A stretch of DNA of 64,000 nt from positions 682,001 through 746,000 of the forward strand of contig NZ_JAFLND010000002.1 in the NCBI RefSeq assembly GCF_017313105.1, written 5' to 3'. The position numbers and the translations under genes were made by a program. Under the pieces are notes generated by a model. The model worked only from the letters and a program-made list of their open reading frames with translations, was not told the origin of the DNA and did no database searches. This stretch comes from [Muricauda] lutisoli (nom. illeg.). Lineage in GTDB: Bacteria > Bacteroidota > Bacteroidia > Flavobacteriales > Flavobacteriaceae. Positions 8,466-18,115 of the stretch are shown here, one piece after another (positions within the stretch are counted from its first letter, which is position 1; each line of letters opens with the position of its first letter).

Positions 8466-9482
8466 ATGAAAATAATAGTACCAATGGCGGGCAGAGGATC
8501 CCGTTTAAGGCCCCACACATTAACAGTTCCAAAACCATTGATACCCGTTGCGGGGAAGCCAATCGTACACCGATTGGTAAGCGATATCGCCAAAGTGTTG
8601 GGAGAACCTATTGACGAAGTTGCTTTTATTCTCGGAGACCCGGCTTTTTTTGGGGATGATGTAGTGGAAAGTTTAATGGAGCTGGCCGATGAATTGGGAG
8701 CCAAAGGATCTATTTACAGACAAGACGAACCACTGGGTACAGGACACGCTATTATGAGCGCGAAACAGTCCTTGAGTGGGCCAGCAGTTATCGCTTATGC
8801 CGATACACTGATACGCGCCGACTTTGATTTGGACAAATCGGCGGACAGCGTTATTTGGGTCAAGCAGGTGGAGCGCCCAGAAGCCTATGGAGTAGTTCAG
8901 TTGAATGGTGACAGTGAAATCGTTGAGCTGGTCGAAAAGCCACAGGAGTATGTTTCAGATTTGGCCGTAATCGGTATTTATTATTTTAAGGACGTAGGAG
9001 TGCTCAAAAATGAGCTACAGCACGTATTGGATAACGATATCAAGCATGGTGGTGAATACCAAATCAACGATGGTATTAAACGCATGATGCAAAAGGGCAT
9101 GAAATTTGTTCCAGGTAAAGTGGATGAATGGATGGACTGTGGCAATAAGAATGTGACCGTGGAGACCAATCAGCGTATGTTGAGCTTTTTGGATAAAGAA
9201 GGAGAACAAATGATCGCCGAATCGGTTAAACAAGAAAACGCCAATATAGTTGAACCCTGTTTTATCGGTGAAAATGTAGTGCTCAAGAACACTACGGTCG
9301 GACCTTATGTTTCCGTTGGGGCCAATACTGTTTTAGAGAACTCAACGGTAAAAAACAGTCTTATCCAGAGTAACAGTAAAATCAGCAATGCCAACTTGGA
9401 CAATGCAATGATCGGCAACCATGTGGTTTATAATGGTAATTTTGAGACCATTAGTATTGGAGATTATTCCGTTTTGGAATAA
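8466..9482 (+). CDS. sugar phosphate nucleotidyltransferase
   Basis: A 338-residue protein with an N-terminal nucleotidyltransferase domain (signature GRGSRLRPHT then PKPLIPVAGKP, about residues 9-31) and a C-terminal left-handed beta helix of hexapeptides (about residues 255-338, for example VGPYVSVGANTVLENS). Such enzymes join NTP and a sugar-1-phosphate to NDP-sugar. The acceptor sugar cannot be read; glucose-1-phosphate thymidylyl- or uridylyltransferase and mannose-1-phosphate guanylyltransferase types are all possible. The upstream flippase and downstream envelope genes suggest precursors for a cell-surface glycan. Confidence 0.85.
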   Translation: MKIIVPMAGRGSRLRPHTLTVPKPLIPVAGKPIVHRLVSDIAKVLGEPIDEVAFILGDPAFFGDDVVESLMELADELGAKGSIYRQDEPLGTGHAIMSAKQSLSGPAVIAYADTLIRADFDLDKSADSVIWVKQVERPEAYGVVQLNGDSEIVELVEKPQEYVSDLAVIGIYYFKDVGVLKNELQHVLDNDIKHGGEYQINDGIKRMMQKGMKFVPGKVDEWMDCGNKNVTVETNQRMLSFLDKEGEQMIAESVKQENANIVEPCFIGENVVLKNTTVGPYVSVGANTVLENSTVKNSLIQSNSKISNANLDNAMIGNHVVYNGNFETISIGDYSVLE

Positions 9483-9526
9483 CTTTAAAGTACATTTTTA
9501 GTTTGATGGGGACTTAGGACGTTAAT

Positions 9527-10444
9527 ATGAAAAAGAAACTTCTTGTTTGGATGGTTTTAGGAGCATCAATGGTGATGCATTACGATACCTATGCCCAAGA
9601 AGAACAGGAAAGTGCCGATGTCTACCTCGAAGAATATACCGATGAGTTTCAAGAAAACTTCTTTGAAGGGCTAAAGCAAAAAGGTATCCAGAACTACGAC
9701 AGGGCAGTTGACCTCTTCTTGAAATGCAAGCAATTGGAACCCAACAATAGTGTGGTGGATTACGAACTGGCCAAAGCCTATATGTTGGACAAGAAATATG
9801 TACAGGCACAGGACTATGCAATTGAAGCGCTAGTGTCGGAACCAGAGGATTATTGGTATTTGGACAATCTATTGACCATTTTGGACAAGCAAGGAAGTCC
9901 AATAGAGAGTATTAAACAACGAATACCTTACGACAACAATAAACTGCAGCAGAATATGGCGGTTTCACTTTTTAAAATGAAAAAGTACGGGGATGCTTCA
10001 AAAGTGTTGGATGATTTGGAGAACTCGCAGTTGAAATCCGACTTAAACCGTAAGATAAGAGATTCCCTTCAAAAAGATAAGGATCCGAAAACAACCCCAA
10101 TTGTTCAAAAGGAAGAAAATTTGGATGATCCTGTGGCCCAATTGAAAAATCAAATGGAGCAATTAATCGCCGTGTCGGATTTTAAAAAGTTGTTGAACGA
10201 TTCCCAAGAAGCGTTGGATTCCTATCCCTTGCAACCGTATTTTTATTATGCTTTTGGTACGGCGTTGAACAATACAGGAAACCCAAATAAAGGGATTGAG
10301 GTTTTGGAAAGCGGCCTTGACTATCTGTTGGATGACGAAGGATTGAAGAATAAAATCTACAAGCAACTTTCCGAAGGGTATACCAAAATTGGAAATACCC
10401 AAAAGGCAAACGAATATTTGAATAAGATCAATTCAGGATTATAA
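9527..10444 (+). CDS. secreted tetratricopeptide-repeat protein
   Basis: A 305-residue protein with an N-terminal signal peptide (residues 1-23, ending DTYAQ) and helical TPR-like repeats at about residues 50-110 and 210-300 (GIQNYDRAVDLF, YYAFGTALNNTGNPNKG). A Lys/Asp-rich linker near residues 180-205 separates the two blocks. TPRs bind proteins, here probably in the periplasm. Its TAA overlaps the ATG of the DUF4292 gene by one base (TAATG), so the two are coupled, and EnvC follows. Confidence 0.8.
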   Translation: MKKKLLVWMVLGASMVMHYDTYAQEEQESADVYLEEYTDEFQENFFEGLKQKGIQNYDRAVDLFLKCKQLEPNNSVVDYELAKAYMLDKKYVQAQDYAIEALVSEPEDYWYLDNLLTILDKQGSPIESIKQRIPYDNNKLQQNMAVSLFKMKKYGDASKVLDDLENSQLKSDLNRKIRDSLQKDKDPKTTPIVQKEENLDDPVAQLKNQMEQLIAVSDFKKLLNDSQEALDSYPLQPYFYYAFGTALNNTGNPNKGIEVLESGLDYLLDDEGLKNKIYKQLSEGYTKIGNTQKANEYLNKINSGL

Positions 10445-11223
10445 TGAACCTACATAAAAACATATCCAAAATTGCAGCGACCCTGGTGTTGCTTTTCACC
10501 CTTGGGGCTTGTAAAAGTACCAAGTCGATTACGGGAGGAGAGGTCAATTCAAGACTGTCTGCAAAGAACATCATAAGTGCGCATTACTCCAACCAGCCCC
10601 AATTTAAAACCTTGAGAGGGCGGGTTAAGATTGATTATGCCAACGGCGACGATTCACAAGGGGTAAACGTAAGTCTGCGCATGGAGAAGGACAAGGTTAT
10701 TTGGATGAGCGCTCCCTTGGGCGTGGTCAAAGCCCATATTACGCCGAACAAGGTATCTTTCTACAACAAACTTCAAAATGAATATTTTGACGGCGACTTT
10801 AGTTATTTGAGCGACTTGCTTGGAACCGAATTGGATTTTGAAAAAGTACAGAATCTGCTTTTGGGCAATGCCGTGTTGGATTTAAGAAAAGAAAAATTCA
10901 ACTCGGAAGTATATAAGGGCAATTATCAATTAAAGCCAAGAAAGGCCAGAGAGCTCTTTAAGATTTTGTTTCAATTGGAGCCCAAAAACTTTAAGATAGC
11001 AGCTCAGGAAATCTCCCAGCCTGACAACGCCAGACAACTAATGGCAAAATATACCTATCAAGATATTTCTGGAAATATACTTCCTGATGAGGTAAAGATC
11101 ATTGCCGAGGAGGCAGGGGATTTAACCACCATCGATTTAAGTTTTCGTAACTTGGAACTCAATAAACCCATGAATTTTCCTTACAAAGTACCAAAGGGAT
11201 ACGATAAAATTACATTAAAGTAA
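10444..11223 (+). CDS. DUF4292 lipoprotein
   Basis: A 259-residue lipoprotein: signal peptide with lipobox LGAC (Cys22), then a predominantly beta domain with the DUF4292 features (FKTLRGRVKIDYA, the MSAPLGVVKAHITP stretch, a C-terminal FRNLELNKPMNFPYKVP). The fold of related families (LolA/LolB-like) suggests handling of a lipid or lipoprotein at the outer membrane, but that is inference. It is tightly packed between a TPR protein and EnvC, an order I recall as common in Flavobacteriaceae. Confidence 0.85.
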   Translation: MNLHKNISKIAATLVLLFTLGACKSTKSITGGEVNSRLSAKNIISAHYSNQPQFKTLRGRVKIDYANGDDSQGVNVSLRMEKDKVIWMSAPLGVVKAHITPNKVSFYNKLQNEYFDGDFSYLSDLLGTELDFEKVQNLLLGNAVLDLRKEKFNSEVYKGNYQLKPRKARELFKILFQLEPKNFKIAAQEISQPDNARQLMAKYTYQDISGNILPDEVKIIAEEAGDLTTIDLSFRNLELNKPMNFPYKVPKGYDKITLK

Positions 11224-11224
11224 T

Positions 11225-12451
11225 ATGAAAGGTAGATTTTCATATTGTATTTATTATCTGATATTTACACTATTCACTTTAGTAGGAGCTTATGCCCAAA
11301 CAAGTGAGCAAAAGGTGCTCGAGGCCAAAAGGGAACGGCTCCAGGAAGAAATCAAGGAAATCAACAGATTGCTCTTTGCCGAACGTAAGGAAAAGGGAAC
11401 CGTTTTGGACCAAATGGAAGCCTTGGACAACAAAATAAATGTTCGCCAAGAATTGATTCGAGTCACCAATCAACAATCCAATTTGCTCAACAGACAAATC
11501 AATGTCAACATCAGGAATATTAGTAAGCTTCGAGAAGATTTAAAAATCCTAAAGGAGGATTACGCGGAACTGATTCAAAAAACCTATCAGAACAAATCCC
11601 AAAGTAACCGGCTGATGTTTTTACTTTCTGCCGAAAACTTCTATCAGGCTTATAAAAGGTTGCAGTATATGCAGCAATATGCAAAGCATCGTAAAAAGCA
11701 GGGAGAAGGGATTGTCCAAAAAACAGAAGAGCTCAAGACCCTGAATCAGGATTTAGTCCGACAGCGTAAGGAAAAGGAGCAACTGATCGCTGAAAATCAA
11801 AAGGCCAAAGAAGAACTTTCCAAAGAAATCGAATCACAAAGAAGCCTTTTAACAAGCATAAAACAAAATGAGGCCAAATACACAGCTGCCATTGCCGAAA
11901 AGCAGAGGGAGGCCCGTAAAATTGATCGTGAGATAGAAAGAATGATTAAAAGCGCTATCGCAAGTTCCAATCGGGGTTCGGGTAATTCTTCCAGTAGTGC
12001 AACCTTTGCTCTTACACCCGAAGCCAAATTGCTTGCAGATAATTTCTCATCGAACAAAGGAAGATTGATTTGGCCGGTGGAAAAGGGGATCAAAAGTCAG
12101 GGATACGGGGTTTATGCGGATAAATTGTACCCTGGCATAAAGCACCGAAACAATGGGGTCACCATTACTACGGATGCGGGCAGCAAGGCCAGAGCCATCT
12201 TTGAAGGCGAAGTCATCGCCATACTTTCGGTTCCCGGGGGGAACAAAGGGGTACAAATAAAACACGGAAACTACATAAGCACGTACTATAACCTTTCCGA
12301 TCTGTACGTAAAAAAAGGGGATAAAGTGGCCGCCAAAGAGATATTGGGAGAAATAAATACCAATCGGTTGGATGGTACTACCAAATTGAAGTTCTATCTT
12401 TATAAGGACTCCAATCGCTTGAACCCTGAAGATTGGATCTATCAACTTTAA
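11225..12451 (+). CDS. murein hydrolase activator EnvC-like protein
   Basis: A 408-residue periplasmic protein: signal peptide (about 1-24), a long coiled coil (about 25-245, rich in Glu/Lys/Gln), a Ser/Asn linker, and a C-terminal LytM/M23 domain (about 275-408). The zinc ligands expected of an active M23 peptidase look replaced: KHRNNGVTI at the first site, TYYNLSD where T-Y-x-H-L is usual, and LKFYL where HFE-type is usual. That fits EnvC, which activates amidases at the septum instead of cutting murein itself. It starts 2 bp after the DUF4292 gene. Confidence 0.88.
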   Translation: MKGRFSYCIYYLIFTLFTLVGAYAQTSEQKVLEAKRERLQEEIKEINRLLFAERKEKGTVLDQMEALDNKINVRQELIRVTNQQSNLLNRQINVNIRNISKLREDLKILKEDYAELIQKTYQNKSQSNRLMFLLSAENFYQAYKRLQYMQQYAKHRKKQGEGIVQKTEELKTLNQDLVRQRKEKEQLIAENQKAKEELSKEIESQRSLLTSIKQNEAKYTAAIAEKQREARKIDREIERMIKSAIASSNRGSGNSSSSATFALTPEAKLLADNFSSNKGRLIWPVEKGIKSQGYGVYADKLYPGIKHRNNGVTITTDAGSKARAIFEGEVIAILSVPGGNKGVQIKHGNYISTYYNLSDLYVKKGDKVAAKEILGEINTNRLDGTTKLKFYLYKDSNRLNPEDWIYQL

Positions 12452-12456
12452 TTACC

Positions 12457-13293
12457 ATGAAGAAAATTACCGATTTACAAGGCTCCTTTGAATTGCACAA
12501 TGGGGTCCAGATGCCCTATTTTGGATTGGGAGTTTACCTTTCCAAGGATGGAAGTGAAGTAATCAACGCTGTAAAAGAAGCATTGAACCATGGCTATAGA
12601 CATATTGATACTGCTTCCGTTTATGATAACGAAGAGGGTGTTGGTCAAGGAATTCGCGAAAGCAATGTGGATAGAAACGATATGTTCTTGGTGAGCAAGG
12701 TTTGGAACACGGATCAAGGCTACGATAGCACCCTAAGAGCATTTGACGCCAGTTTGGAGCGATTGGGTACAGATTACCTTGATTTATACCTAGTGCATTG
12801 GCCCAAAGGCGAAATTTCGAAGGAAACTTGGAAAGCCCTTGAAAAATTGTACAAGGAAAAAAGGGTCCGAGCCATTGGGGTGAGCAATTTTTTACAGCAT
12901 CACTTGGAAGATTTGCTGACCTCTGCAGAGATTGTGCCCATGGTAAACCAAATGGAGTTCCACCCATATTTGGTACAACAGGATCTGATTGATTTCTGTA
13001 ACTCCAAAGGCATTCAATATGAGGCATGGTCCCCATTGATGCAGGGGAATATCTTTGACCTAGATATCATGAAGGATCTAGCCTCCAAATACAACAAGAC
13101 GATTGCTCAGATCGTGTTGCGATGGGATCTTCAAAAAGGCGTGGTCACTATTCCAAAATCGTCCAAAAAAGAACGTATTATCGCCAATTCCGATCTTTTC
13201 GATTTTGAACTATCAGAAGATGATGTGCAATTGTTGGACGGATTGGATAGAGGCAAACGTTTTGGCCCCGACCCGGATAATTTTGATTTCTAA
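12457..13293 (+). CDS. aldo/keto reductase
   Basis: A 278-residue NAD(P)H-dependent oxidoreductase of the aldo/keto reductase family. The catalytic set is visible: Asp and Tyr in IDTASVYDNE, Lys in VSKVW, His in LVHWP; the NADPH-binding end has TIPKSSKKERI. It reduces aldehydes or ketones, substrate unknown. The ATG at 12457 lies 5 bp after envC and starts the conserved MKKITDLQG segment; an in-frame start inside envC is less likely. Confidence 0.9.
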   Translation: MKKITDLQGSFELHNGVQMPYFGLGVYLSKDGSEVINAVKEALNHGYRHIDTASVYDNEEGVGQGIRESNVDRNDMFLVSKVWNTDQGYDSTLRAFDASLERLGTDYLDLYLVHWPKGEISKETWKALEKLYKEKRVRAIGVSNFLQHHLEDLLTSAEIVPMVNQMEFHPYLVQQDLIDFCNSKGIQYEAWSPLMQGNIFDLDIMKDLASKYNKTIAQIVLRWDLQKGVVTIPKSSKKERIIANSDLFDFELSEDDVQLLDGLDRGKRFGPDPDNFDF

Positions 13294-13295
13294 AC

Positions 13296-13808
13296 TTAAG
13301 AGGTAAAGAGCGCTTTGAGTTCCGTGGCATCTGCTGGTTTCATTTTACCAGCAAGTACCAAACTCAACTGCTTTCTACGAAGAGCAGCGGCATAACGTTC
13401 TTTCTCCAAGTCGGTTTCAGGCTCCAACGGCGGTACTTCGGTGGGTTTTCCGGTATCGTCAACCGCAACAAAAGTATAAATGGCCTCATTGGCCTTCGTA
13501 CGCTCACCTGTAAAACGATCCTCGATCCAAACATCCAGAAAAATCTCCATGGAAGTTTTAAACGCCCTGGAAACTGATGCTTCGACCGTTACTACGCTAC
13601 CCAGCGGAACAGCACGGTTAAAAGCTACGTGGTTCACCGAAGCGGTCACTGTAATCCGTCGGCTGTGCCTACGGGCCGAGATACTGGCAGCTCGGTCCAT
13701 TCGGGCCAAGAGTTCCCCGCCAAAAAGATTGTTCAGGGGATTGGTTTCACTCGGCAGTACCAAATCGGTCATTACCGTGCGGGATTCATTGGGAGTTTTA
13801 GCGCGCAT
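13296..13808 (-). CDS. acyl-CoA thioesterase (hot-dog fold)
   Basis: A 170-residue protein of the YciA/BACH-type hotdog thioesterases, with the N-terminal signature LPSETNPLNNLFGGELLARMD, VNHVAFNRAV, and EAIYTFVAVD. It hydrolyses acyl-CoA to free acid and CoA in the cytoplasm; chain length cannot be read. It ends 2 bp from the convergent aldo/keto reductase with no clear terminator between. Confidence 0.88.
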   Translation of the reverse strand: MRAKTPNESRTVMTDLVLPSETNPLNNLFGGELLARMDRAASISARRHSRRITVTASVNHVAFNRAVPLGSVVTVEASVSRAFKTSMEIFLDVWIEDRFTGERTKANEAIYTFVAVDDTGKPTEVPPLEPETDLEKERYAAALRRKQLSLVLAGKMKPADATELKALFTS

Positions 13809-13866
13809 ACCTTAAAATTTTGCGCAAAGATATTGAAGTGTGGAATGGTATTAAAGGAAAGCGGGA

Positions 13867-14811
13867 TTATTTCTCAGAAAGCATCCAGGCATCTCTGGAG
13901 TCTTCGGCTTTTACCTTTCTTAAAAAGACAAGCGCCTCTTTTGGGTCTTCAAAACTATCATAGGCCACTTGATGGAGTCCATATTTGTTCATGCCCAAGT
14001 AAAAAGCGTTGTATCCCTTTTCTTTGAGTTGGTTGACTTTCTTGTCTGCATTCTGCTCTTCGCGAAAGGCCCCAGCAATAATATGGTGCTTGCCCAATTG
14101 TTTTTTGGTCACTTTTATGTTGATAGCGGGAAGTTCCAATGGAGCACTTTCAAAGAACGTAGCTTCCTGGATCAAACGGGACACTTCTTGTTGCGCATCC
14201 TGTTGTGCGGCCACTTCTTTTTGTTGAAGGTCACCATAGGTGCGATAAGAAGTCACACCCAACGAAACCGCCAATAAAATTACGGCAGCATACTTTAACC
14301 AAGGTCTAAAGGAAGTTTGTTCCCTTTTTTCCGGAGTTATGATGAATGGAATGCGTTCTTCCAATTCCTCTACTTCCTCTTTAATGACTTCTCGCTGAAT
14401 AGGGGTGGCAGCAAATGTGGAAAGCCCAAAGGAAGAGGTCAGAAAGTTGATTTTCTCCTCTGGCTGGAACTGAATGCGTTGTTCACTGTTATGCCACAAT
14501 TTACCAATACCGAAAAGCTCAATGCTTTCTCCTTGAGCAAGTCGATGATTCCAATCTTGCGCGATATGCTCCACTTCCTGAAGTATATCTTCATATCCAA
14601 AATTCTTTTCTTTGGAAATATGGGACACCAACAAACCATCATTTTTGGAAAGTTGGGCATTAAAGGAAATGGTTTTACTTGGTGGCACCAAAGTGTTGGT
14701 CGCCAAATCTATTTCTGCGGATTTACCGTGTGCCAAAAAGGCACCAAAACCAGGGATCACAACACAATTGTAATCAAACAACAATTTTTCTATGTACGAA
14801 TCAATCCGCAT
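13867..14811 (-). CDS. HU/CCDC81-type and SPOR domain membrane protein
   Basis: A 314-residue protein with two HU-like CCDC81 domains at the N-terminus (about residues 1-60 and 65-130; DSYIEKLLFDYNCVVIPGFGAF is typical), one membrane helix (about 170-188), an Ala/Gln-rich segment and a C-terminal SPOR domain (about 241-312). SPOR domains bind peptidoglycan with denuded glycans at division sites, while the HU part is cytoplasmic, so the protein probably links the cytoplasm to septal murein. The ATG at 14811 is chosen; the open frame upstream is not family-like. Divergent from dprA. Confidence 0.85.
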   Translation of the reverse strand: MRIDSYIEKLLFDYNCVVIPGFGAFLAHGKSAEIDLATNTLVPPSKTISFNAQLSKNDGLLVSHISKEKNFGYEDILQEVEHIAQDWNHRLAQGESIELFGIGKLWHNSEQRIQFQPEEKINFLTSSFGLSTFAATPIQREVIKEEVEELEERIPFIITPEKREQTSFRPWLKYAAVILLAVSLGVTSYRTYGDLQQKEVAAQQDAQQEVSRLIQEATFFESAPLELPAINIKVTKKQLGKHHIIAGAFREEQNADKKVNQLKEKGYNAFYLGMNKYGLHQVAYDSFEDPKEALVFLRKVKAEDSRDAWMLSEK

Positions 14812-14916
14812 AGCCACAAATATTGTAAAAAAAGGGAAAGCACAAAATATGCTGGATAACTTTTTATTAACATTTGAAAATCTGTATTTTGTGAACAACT
14901 TTGACGCCCAAATCAA

Positions 14917-16023
14917 ATGACTGAACCTGAAATTATTGCGGCCCTACGGTTGCAAAATATTCCCAATATCGGGGATGTTACGGCAAAAAAATTAATTGCC
15001 CACTGCGGAAGTCCATCGGCCATTTTCGAGGATAAACCGCACCACCTTTTAAAAATTGACGGTATTGGAAAGATGACCTTGAAGGGTCTTTTTGATACGA
15101 TACATTTGAAAGATGCCCTAAAGGAGCTCGAGTTTCTGTCCAAGGAAGACATCACCATCTCTTATTTTATGGATGATGATTACCCTGCACGTTTGAAGCA
15201 TTGTGTGGATAGTCCCATTTTGTTGTTTCAACGGGGAAACATCAACTTAAAGCATCAAAAAACCATCAGCGTGGTCGGGACTAGGAACGTGACCAACTAT
15301 GGAACTTCGTTTTGCCGACAATTTGTTGAGGAATTGGCGCCGTTGAACCCCATTATTGTAAGTGGTTTGGCCTATGGGGTGGATATTGCTGTTCAAAAAG
15401 CGGCGATGGAGCATGGATTGCAGACCATTGCTTGTATGGCGCACGGGCTCAATCAGATTTATCCGAAGATTCACGCAAAATACCAATCCAAGATTGAGGG
15501 AAACGGAGGTTTTATGACCGAATTTTGGAGCAATAGCCGACCCAACCGTGAGAACTTTCTAAAACGTAACCGTATCATAGCTGGCATAAGCGAAGCCACC
15601 ATTGTAATTGAGTCCGCCGAAAAAGGGGGCAGTTTGGTCACAGCTGATATTGCTCATGGATACCATCGCGAAGTGTTTGCTGTTCCAGGTAGAGCAACCG
15701 ATAAGTGGAGCAAGGGCTGTAATGACCTCATAAAATATCAAAAGGCGCATTTATTGACCTCTGCGGCTGAACTGATTTACCTTTTGGGATGGGAAATTGA
15801 GGAGGAAAAAAAAGAAAAAACAGTACAGAAACAGCTGTTTGTCGAGTTGGATGAAACAGAACAGTCAATCTACTCCTACTTGCAGTTGAACGGAAAACAA
15901 CTGCTGGACACCGTGGCCTTGGAGTGCAACCTGCCCATTTTTAAAGTTTCTTCCACTTTGTTGGGCATGGAAATGAAGGGTGTGATCCGACCATTGCCCG
16001 GTAAAATGTTTGAGGCGGTGTAG
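14917..16023 (+). CDS. dprA: DNA-processing protein DprA
   Basis: A 368-residue DprA/Smf protein: N-terminal helix-hairpin-helix region (NIPNIGDVTAKKL, DGIGKMTLKG), Rossmann-like core (SVVGTRNVTNYG, SGLAYGVDIAV, RNRIIAGIS, EKGGSLVTA, AVPGRATDKWSKGCN) and a C-terminal winged helix (about 300-368). It loads RecA onto single-stranded DNA during natural transformation. RecA itself is encoded 6 kb downstream. Confidence 0.95.
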   Translation: MTEPEIIAALRLQNIPNIGDVTAKKLIAHCGSPSAIFEDKPHHLLKIDGIGKMTLKGLFDTIHLKDALKELEFLSKEDITISYFMDDDYPARLKHCVDSPILLFQRGNINLKHQKTISVVGTRNVTNYGTSFCRQFVEELAPLNPIIVSGLAYGVDIAVQKAAMEHGLQTIACMAHGLNQIYPKIHAKYQSKIEGNGGFMTEFWSNSRPNRENFLKRNRIIAGISEATIVIESAEKGGSLVTADIAHGYHREVFAVPGRATDKWSKGCNDLIKYQKAHLLTSAAELIYLLGWEIEEEKKEKTVQKQLFVELDETEQSIYSYLQLNGKQLLDTVALECNLPIFKVSSTLLGMEMKGVIRPLPGKMFEAV

Positions 16024-16025
16024 TT

Positions 16026-16275
16026 ATTGTCATACAGAGTGGAGCAAAGTAGCTCAAAACAGAACAGTCACTCTGTTTTTGGGTGTAGTTCAACGAGAAG
16101 TTGTCACTAGAAATCTGGGATTTGGAGGGTTTTATGTCAAAAAATCGGGTTTTCTTTTCAGAAGACAGAAGGCTTTGTCATACTGAGCAAGGCGAAGTAT
16201 TCAGAACAAAATATAAAATCAGTAAGAGATTCTTCATCCTCTGTTTCACTCGTCTTCAGAATGAAAGGAAGGGCA
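16026..16275. repeat. degenerate tandem copies of the TTGTCAT repeat family
   Basis: Two tracts between the convergent dprA and trpS genes start with TTGTCATACAGAG (16027) and TTGTCATACTGAG (16175); the second ends with TTCAGAATGAAAG near 16255-16268, a worn form of the GAATGACAA end. They resemble the perfect elements in the atp and suf operons. No gene is seen in this gap. Confidence 0.45.
16034..16080 (+). terminator. probable terminator after dprA
   Basis: ACAGAGTG (16034-16041) pairs with CACTCTGT (16069-16076), with an inner GAGC/GCTC stem, and TTTTT follows. The long loop makes it weaker than a classic terminator. It is formed from the repeat tract. Confidence 0.45.
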
Positions 16276-16277
16276 AT

Positions 16278-17246
16278 TTAGTAACCCAACTTTTCGCGAA
16301 CTCTTGCCAACACTTCATCGGCGACTTTACGGGCCTTTTCTGCACCAAAGGCCAGCGCTTCGTCCACTTCGTTTTTGTGGTTCATATAGTATTCAAACTT
16401 TTCCCGTGGTTCTTCAAACCTCTCCAAAATAAGTTCGTACAATGCCTGTTTGGCATGACCGTAACCATAGTTCCCAGCTAGATAATTGGCACTCATTTCC
16501 TCTATCTGCTCAGGGGAAGCCAATAATTTGTACAAAGCAAATACATTATCCTTGCTTGGGTCCTTGGGGTCTTCCATTGGTGTACTATCCGTAACAATGC
16601 CCATTATCTGCTTTCGTAACTTTTTGTCCGGTTGGAACAAATTGATAAGGTTGTCCCGGCTTTTACTCATTTTTTCGCCATCGGTTCCAGGCACGTACAT
16701 GGTTTGTTCGTGTACCTTTGCTTCGGGCATTACAAAAGTTTCGCCCATTTGGTTGTGAAAACGTGAGGCCACATCGCGTGTCATTTCCAAATGTTGCAAC
16801 TGATCTTTACCTACGGGAACAATATCCGCATCGTACAGCAAAATATCGGCTGCCATCAACATAGGGTAGGTGAACAGGCCTGCGTTTACATCTTCCAACC
16901 GATCGGCTTTGTCTTTAAAAGAGTGGGCCAACGTTAATCTCTGATAGGGAAAAAAACAGCTCAGATACCAGGCCAACTCAGCGGTTTGTGGAATATCGCT
17001 CTGTCTGTAAAAAACGGTCTTTTCAATATCAAGGCCAAATGCCAGCCAAGCGGCTGCAATGGCATAGGTGTTGTTCCGTAGCAGTTCCCCATTTTTAATT
17101 TGGGTGAGCGAGTGCATATCGGCAATAAAGAGAAAGGAATCGTTTTTGGGGTCTTCCGCCATTTCAATGGCTGGTGCAATTGCCCCCAAAATATTACCTA
17201 AGTGTGGTGTTCCTGTACTTTGTATTCCTGTCAGAATTCGAGCCAT
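16278..17246 (-). CDS. trpS: tryptophanyl-tRNA synthetase
   Basis: A 322-residue class I synthetase with the HIGH-type motif TPHLGN (residues 13-18), and KMSKS at 192-196, and the usual length. It charges tRNA-Trp. It stands alone on the minus strand, convergent with dprA. Confidence 0.97.
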   Translation of the reverse strand: MARILTGIQSTGTPHLGNILGAIAPAIEMAEDPKNDSFLFIADMHSLTQIKNGELLRNNTYAIAAAWLAFGLDIEKTVFYRQSDIPQTAELAWYLSCFFPYQRLTLAHSFKDKADRLEDVNAGLFTYPMLMAADILLYDADIVPVGKDQLQHLEMTRDVASRFHNQMGETFVMPEAKVHEQTMYVPGTDGEKMSKSRDNLINLFQPDKKLRKQIMGIVTDSTPMEDPKDPSKDNVFALYKLLASPEQIEEMSANYLAGNYGYGHAKQALYELILERFEEPREKFEYYMNHKNEVDEALAFGAEKARKVADEVLARVREKLGY

Positions 17247-17359
17247 TCTTAATTTTTGCCCGTAAAAGTAAGCATCCGTTACTTATAAAAAAAGTGACAT
17301 GTTCCTTAAAAAATCGGTTGTTTTTAAAGTAAAATCCTGAAATGCTTTACTTTTGACAG

Positions 17360-18091
17360 ATGCTTCGAGTAATCAAAAATGCAGGGCATTTGTTGTATAG
17401 GGTCTGGTTCTACATTTTGGTTACCGTTCCCATTTTCCTGTTTTTTCCGTTTTTGCTTGTGTTTACCCTTTCGGAGAGGACCTATCCTCAATTTTTTTGG
17501 TTGGCCCGGAATTTATGGGCCCGTCCCATTTTATACGGCATGGGCTGCTTTCCTAGAGTTATACGTCAACAAAGGATGATTAAAAAAAAGAGTTACATGT
17601 TGGTTGCCAATCACACCAGTATGTTGGATATTATGTTGATGCTTCATGTTAGCAGAAACCCCTTTGTTTTTGTTGGTAAAAAGGAATTGGTGAACATTCC
17701 CATTTTTGGTTTTTTCTATAAAAGGGTCTGTATCATGGTGGATCGGGATAGTGTTCGGAGCAGAACAGCCGTTTACCGCAGGGCCCAAAGGAGATTAGAT
17801 CAAGGTTTGAGCATATGCATTTTTCCTGAGGGGGGAGTTCCTGAAGAAGATGTGGTTTTGGACAAGTTCAAGGATGGGGCCTTTAAAATGGCCATTGCCC
17901 ATAAAATACCAGTGGTGCCCATGACTTTTTATGATAATAAGAAAAGGTTTTCATTCACCTTTTACAGTGGGGGGCCGGGCCCTATTAGAGTCAAGGTCCA
18001 TCAGTTTTTTGAAACAGGTATTTTGAGCGCGGAGGACACCTCAACACTAAGGGAAGAGGTGAGGGAAACCATTCTTGAAGGACTAACCTGA
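17360..18091 (+). CDS. plsC: 1-acyl-sn-glycerol-3-phosphate acyltransferase
   Basis: A 243-residue PlsC-type acyltransferase: N-terminal hydrophobic segment (about residues 14-36), the catalytic NHTSMLD block (His85, Asp90) and FPEGG (155-159). It converts lysophosphatidic acid to phosphatidic acid at the inner membrane. A TACTTTTG string lies 5 bp before the ATG, too close to be its promoter if this start is right. Confidence 0.9.
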   Translation: MLRVIKNAGHLLYRVWFYILVTVPIFLFFPFLLVFTLSERTYPQFFWLARNLWARPILYGMGCFPRVIRQQRMIKKKSYMLVANHTSMLDIMLMLHVSRNPFVFVGKKELVNIPIFGFFYKRVCIMVDRDSVRSRTAVYRRAQRRLDQGLSICIFPEGGVPEEDVVLDKFKDGAFKMAIAHKIPVVPMTFYDNKKRFSFTFYSGGPGPIRVKVHQFFETGILSAEDTSTLREEVRETILEGLT

Positions 18092-18115
18092 ACAGTCTTA
18101 TATTCAAGGCTTTAT

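Noticed and set aside
16024..16277. CRISPR-like or coding content between dprA and trpS
   Set aside because: The repeats are two degenerate copies without regular spacing, and the open frames crossing the gap have no gene-like features.
17348..17355. TACTTTTG as promoter of plsC
   Set aside because: It matches the consensus, but the transcript would start at the ATG itself, so either the start codon is wrong or the match is chance.
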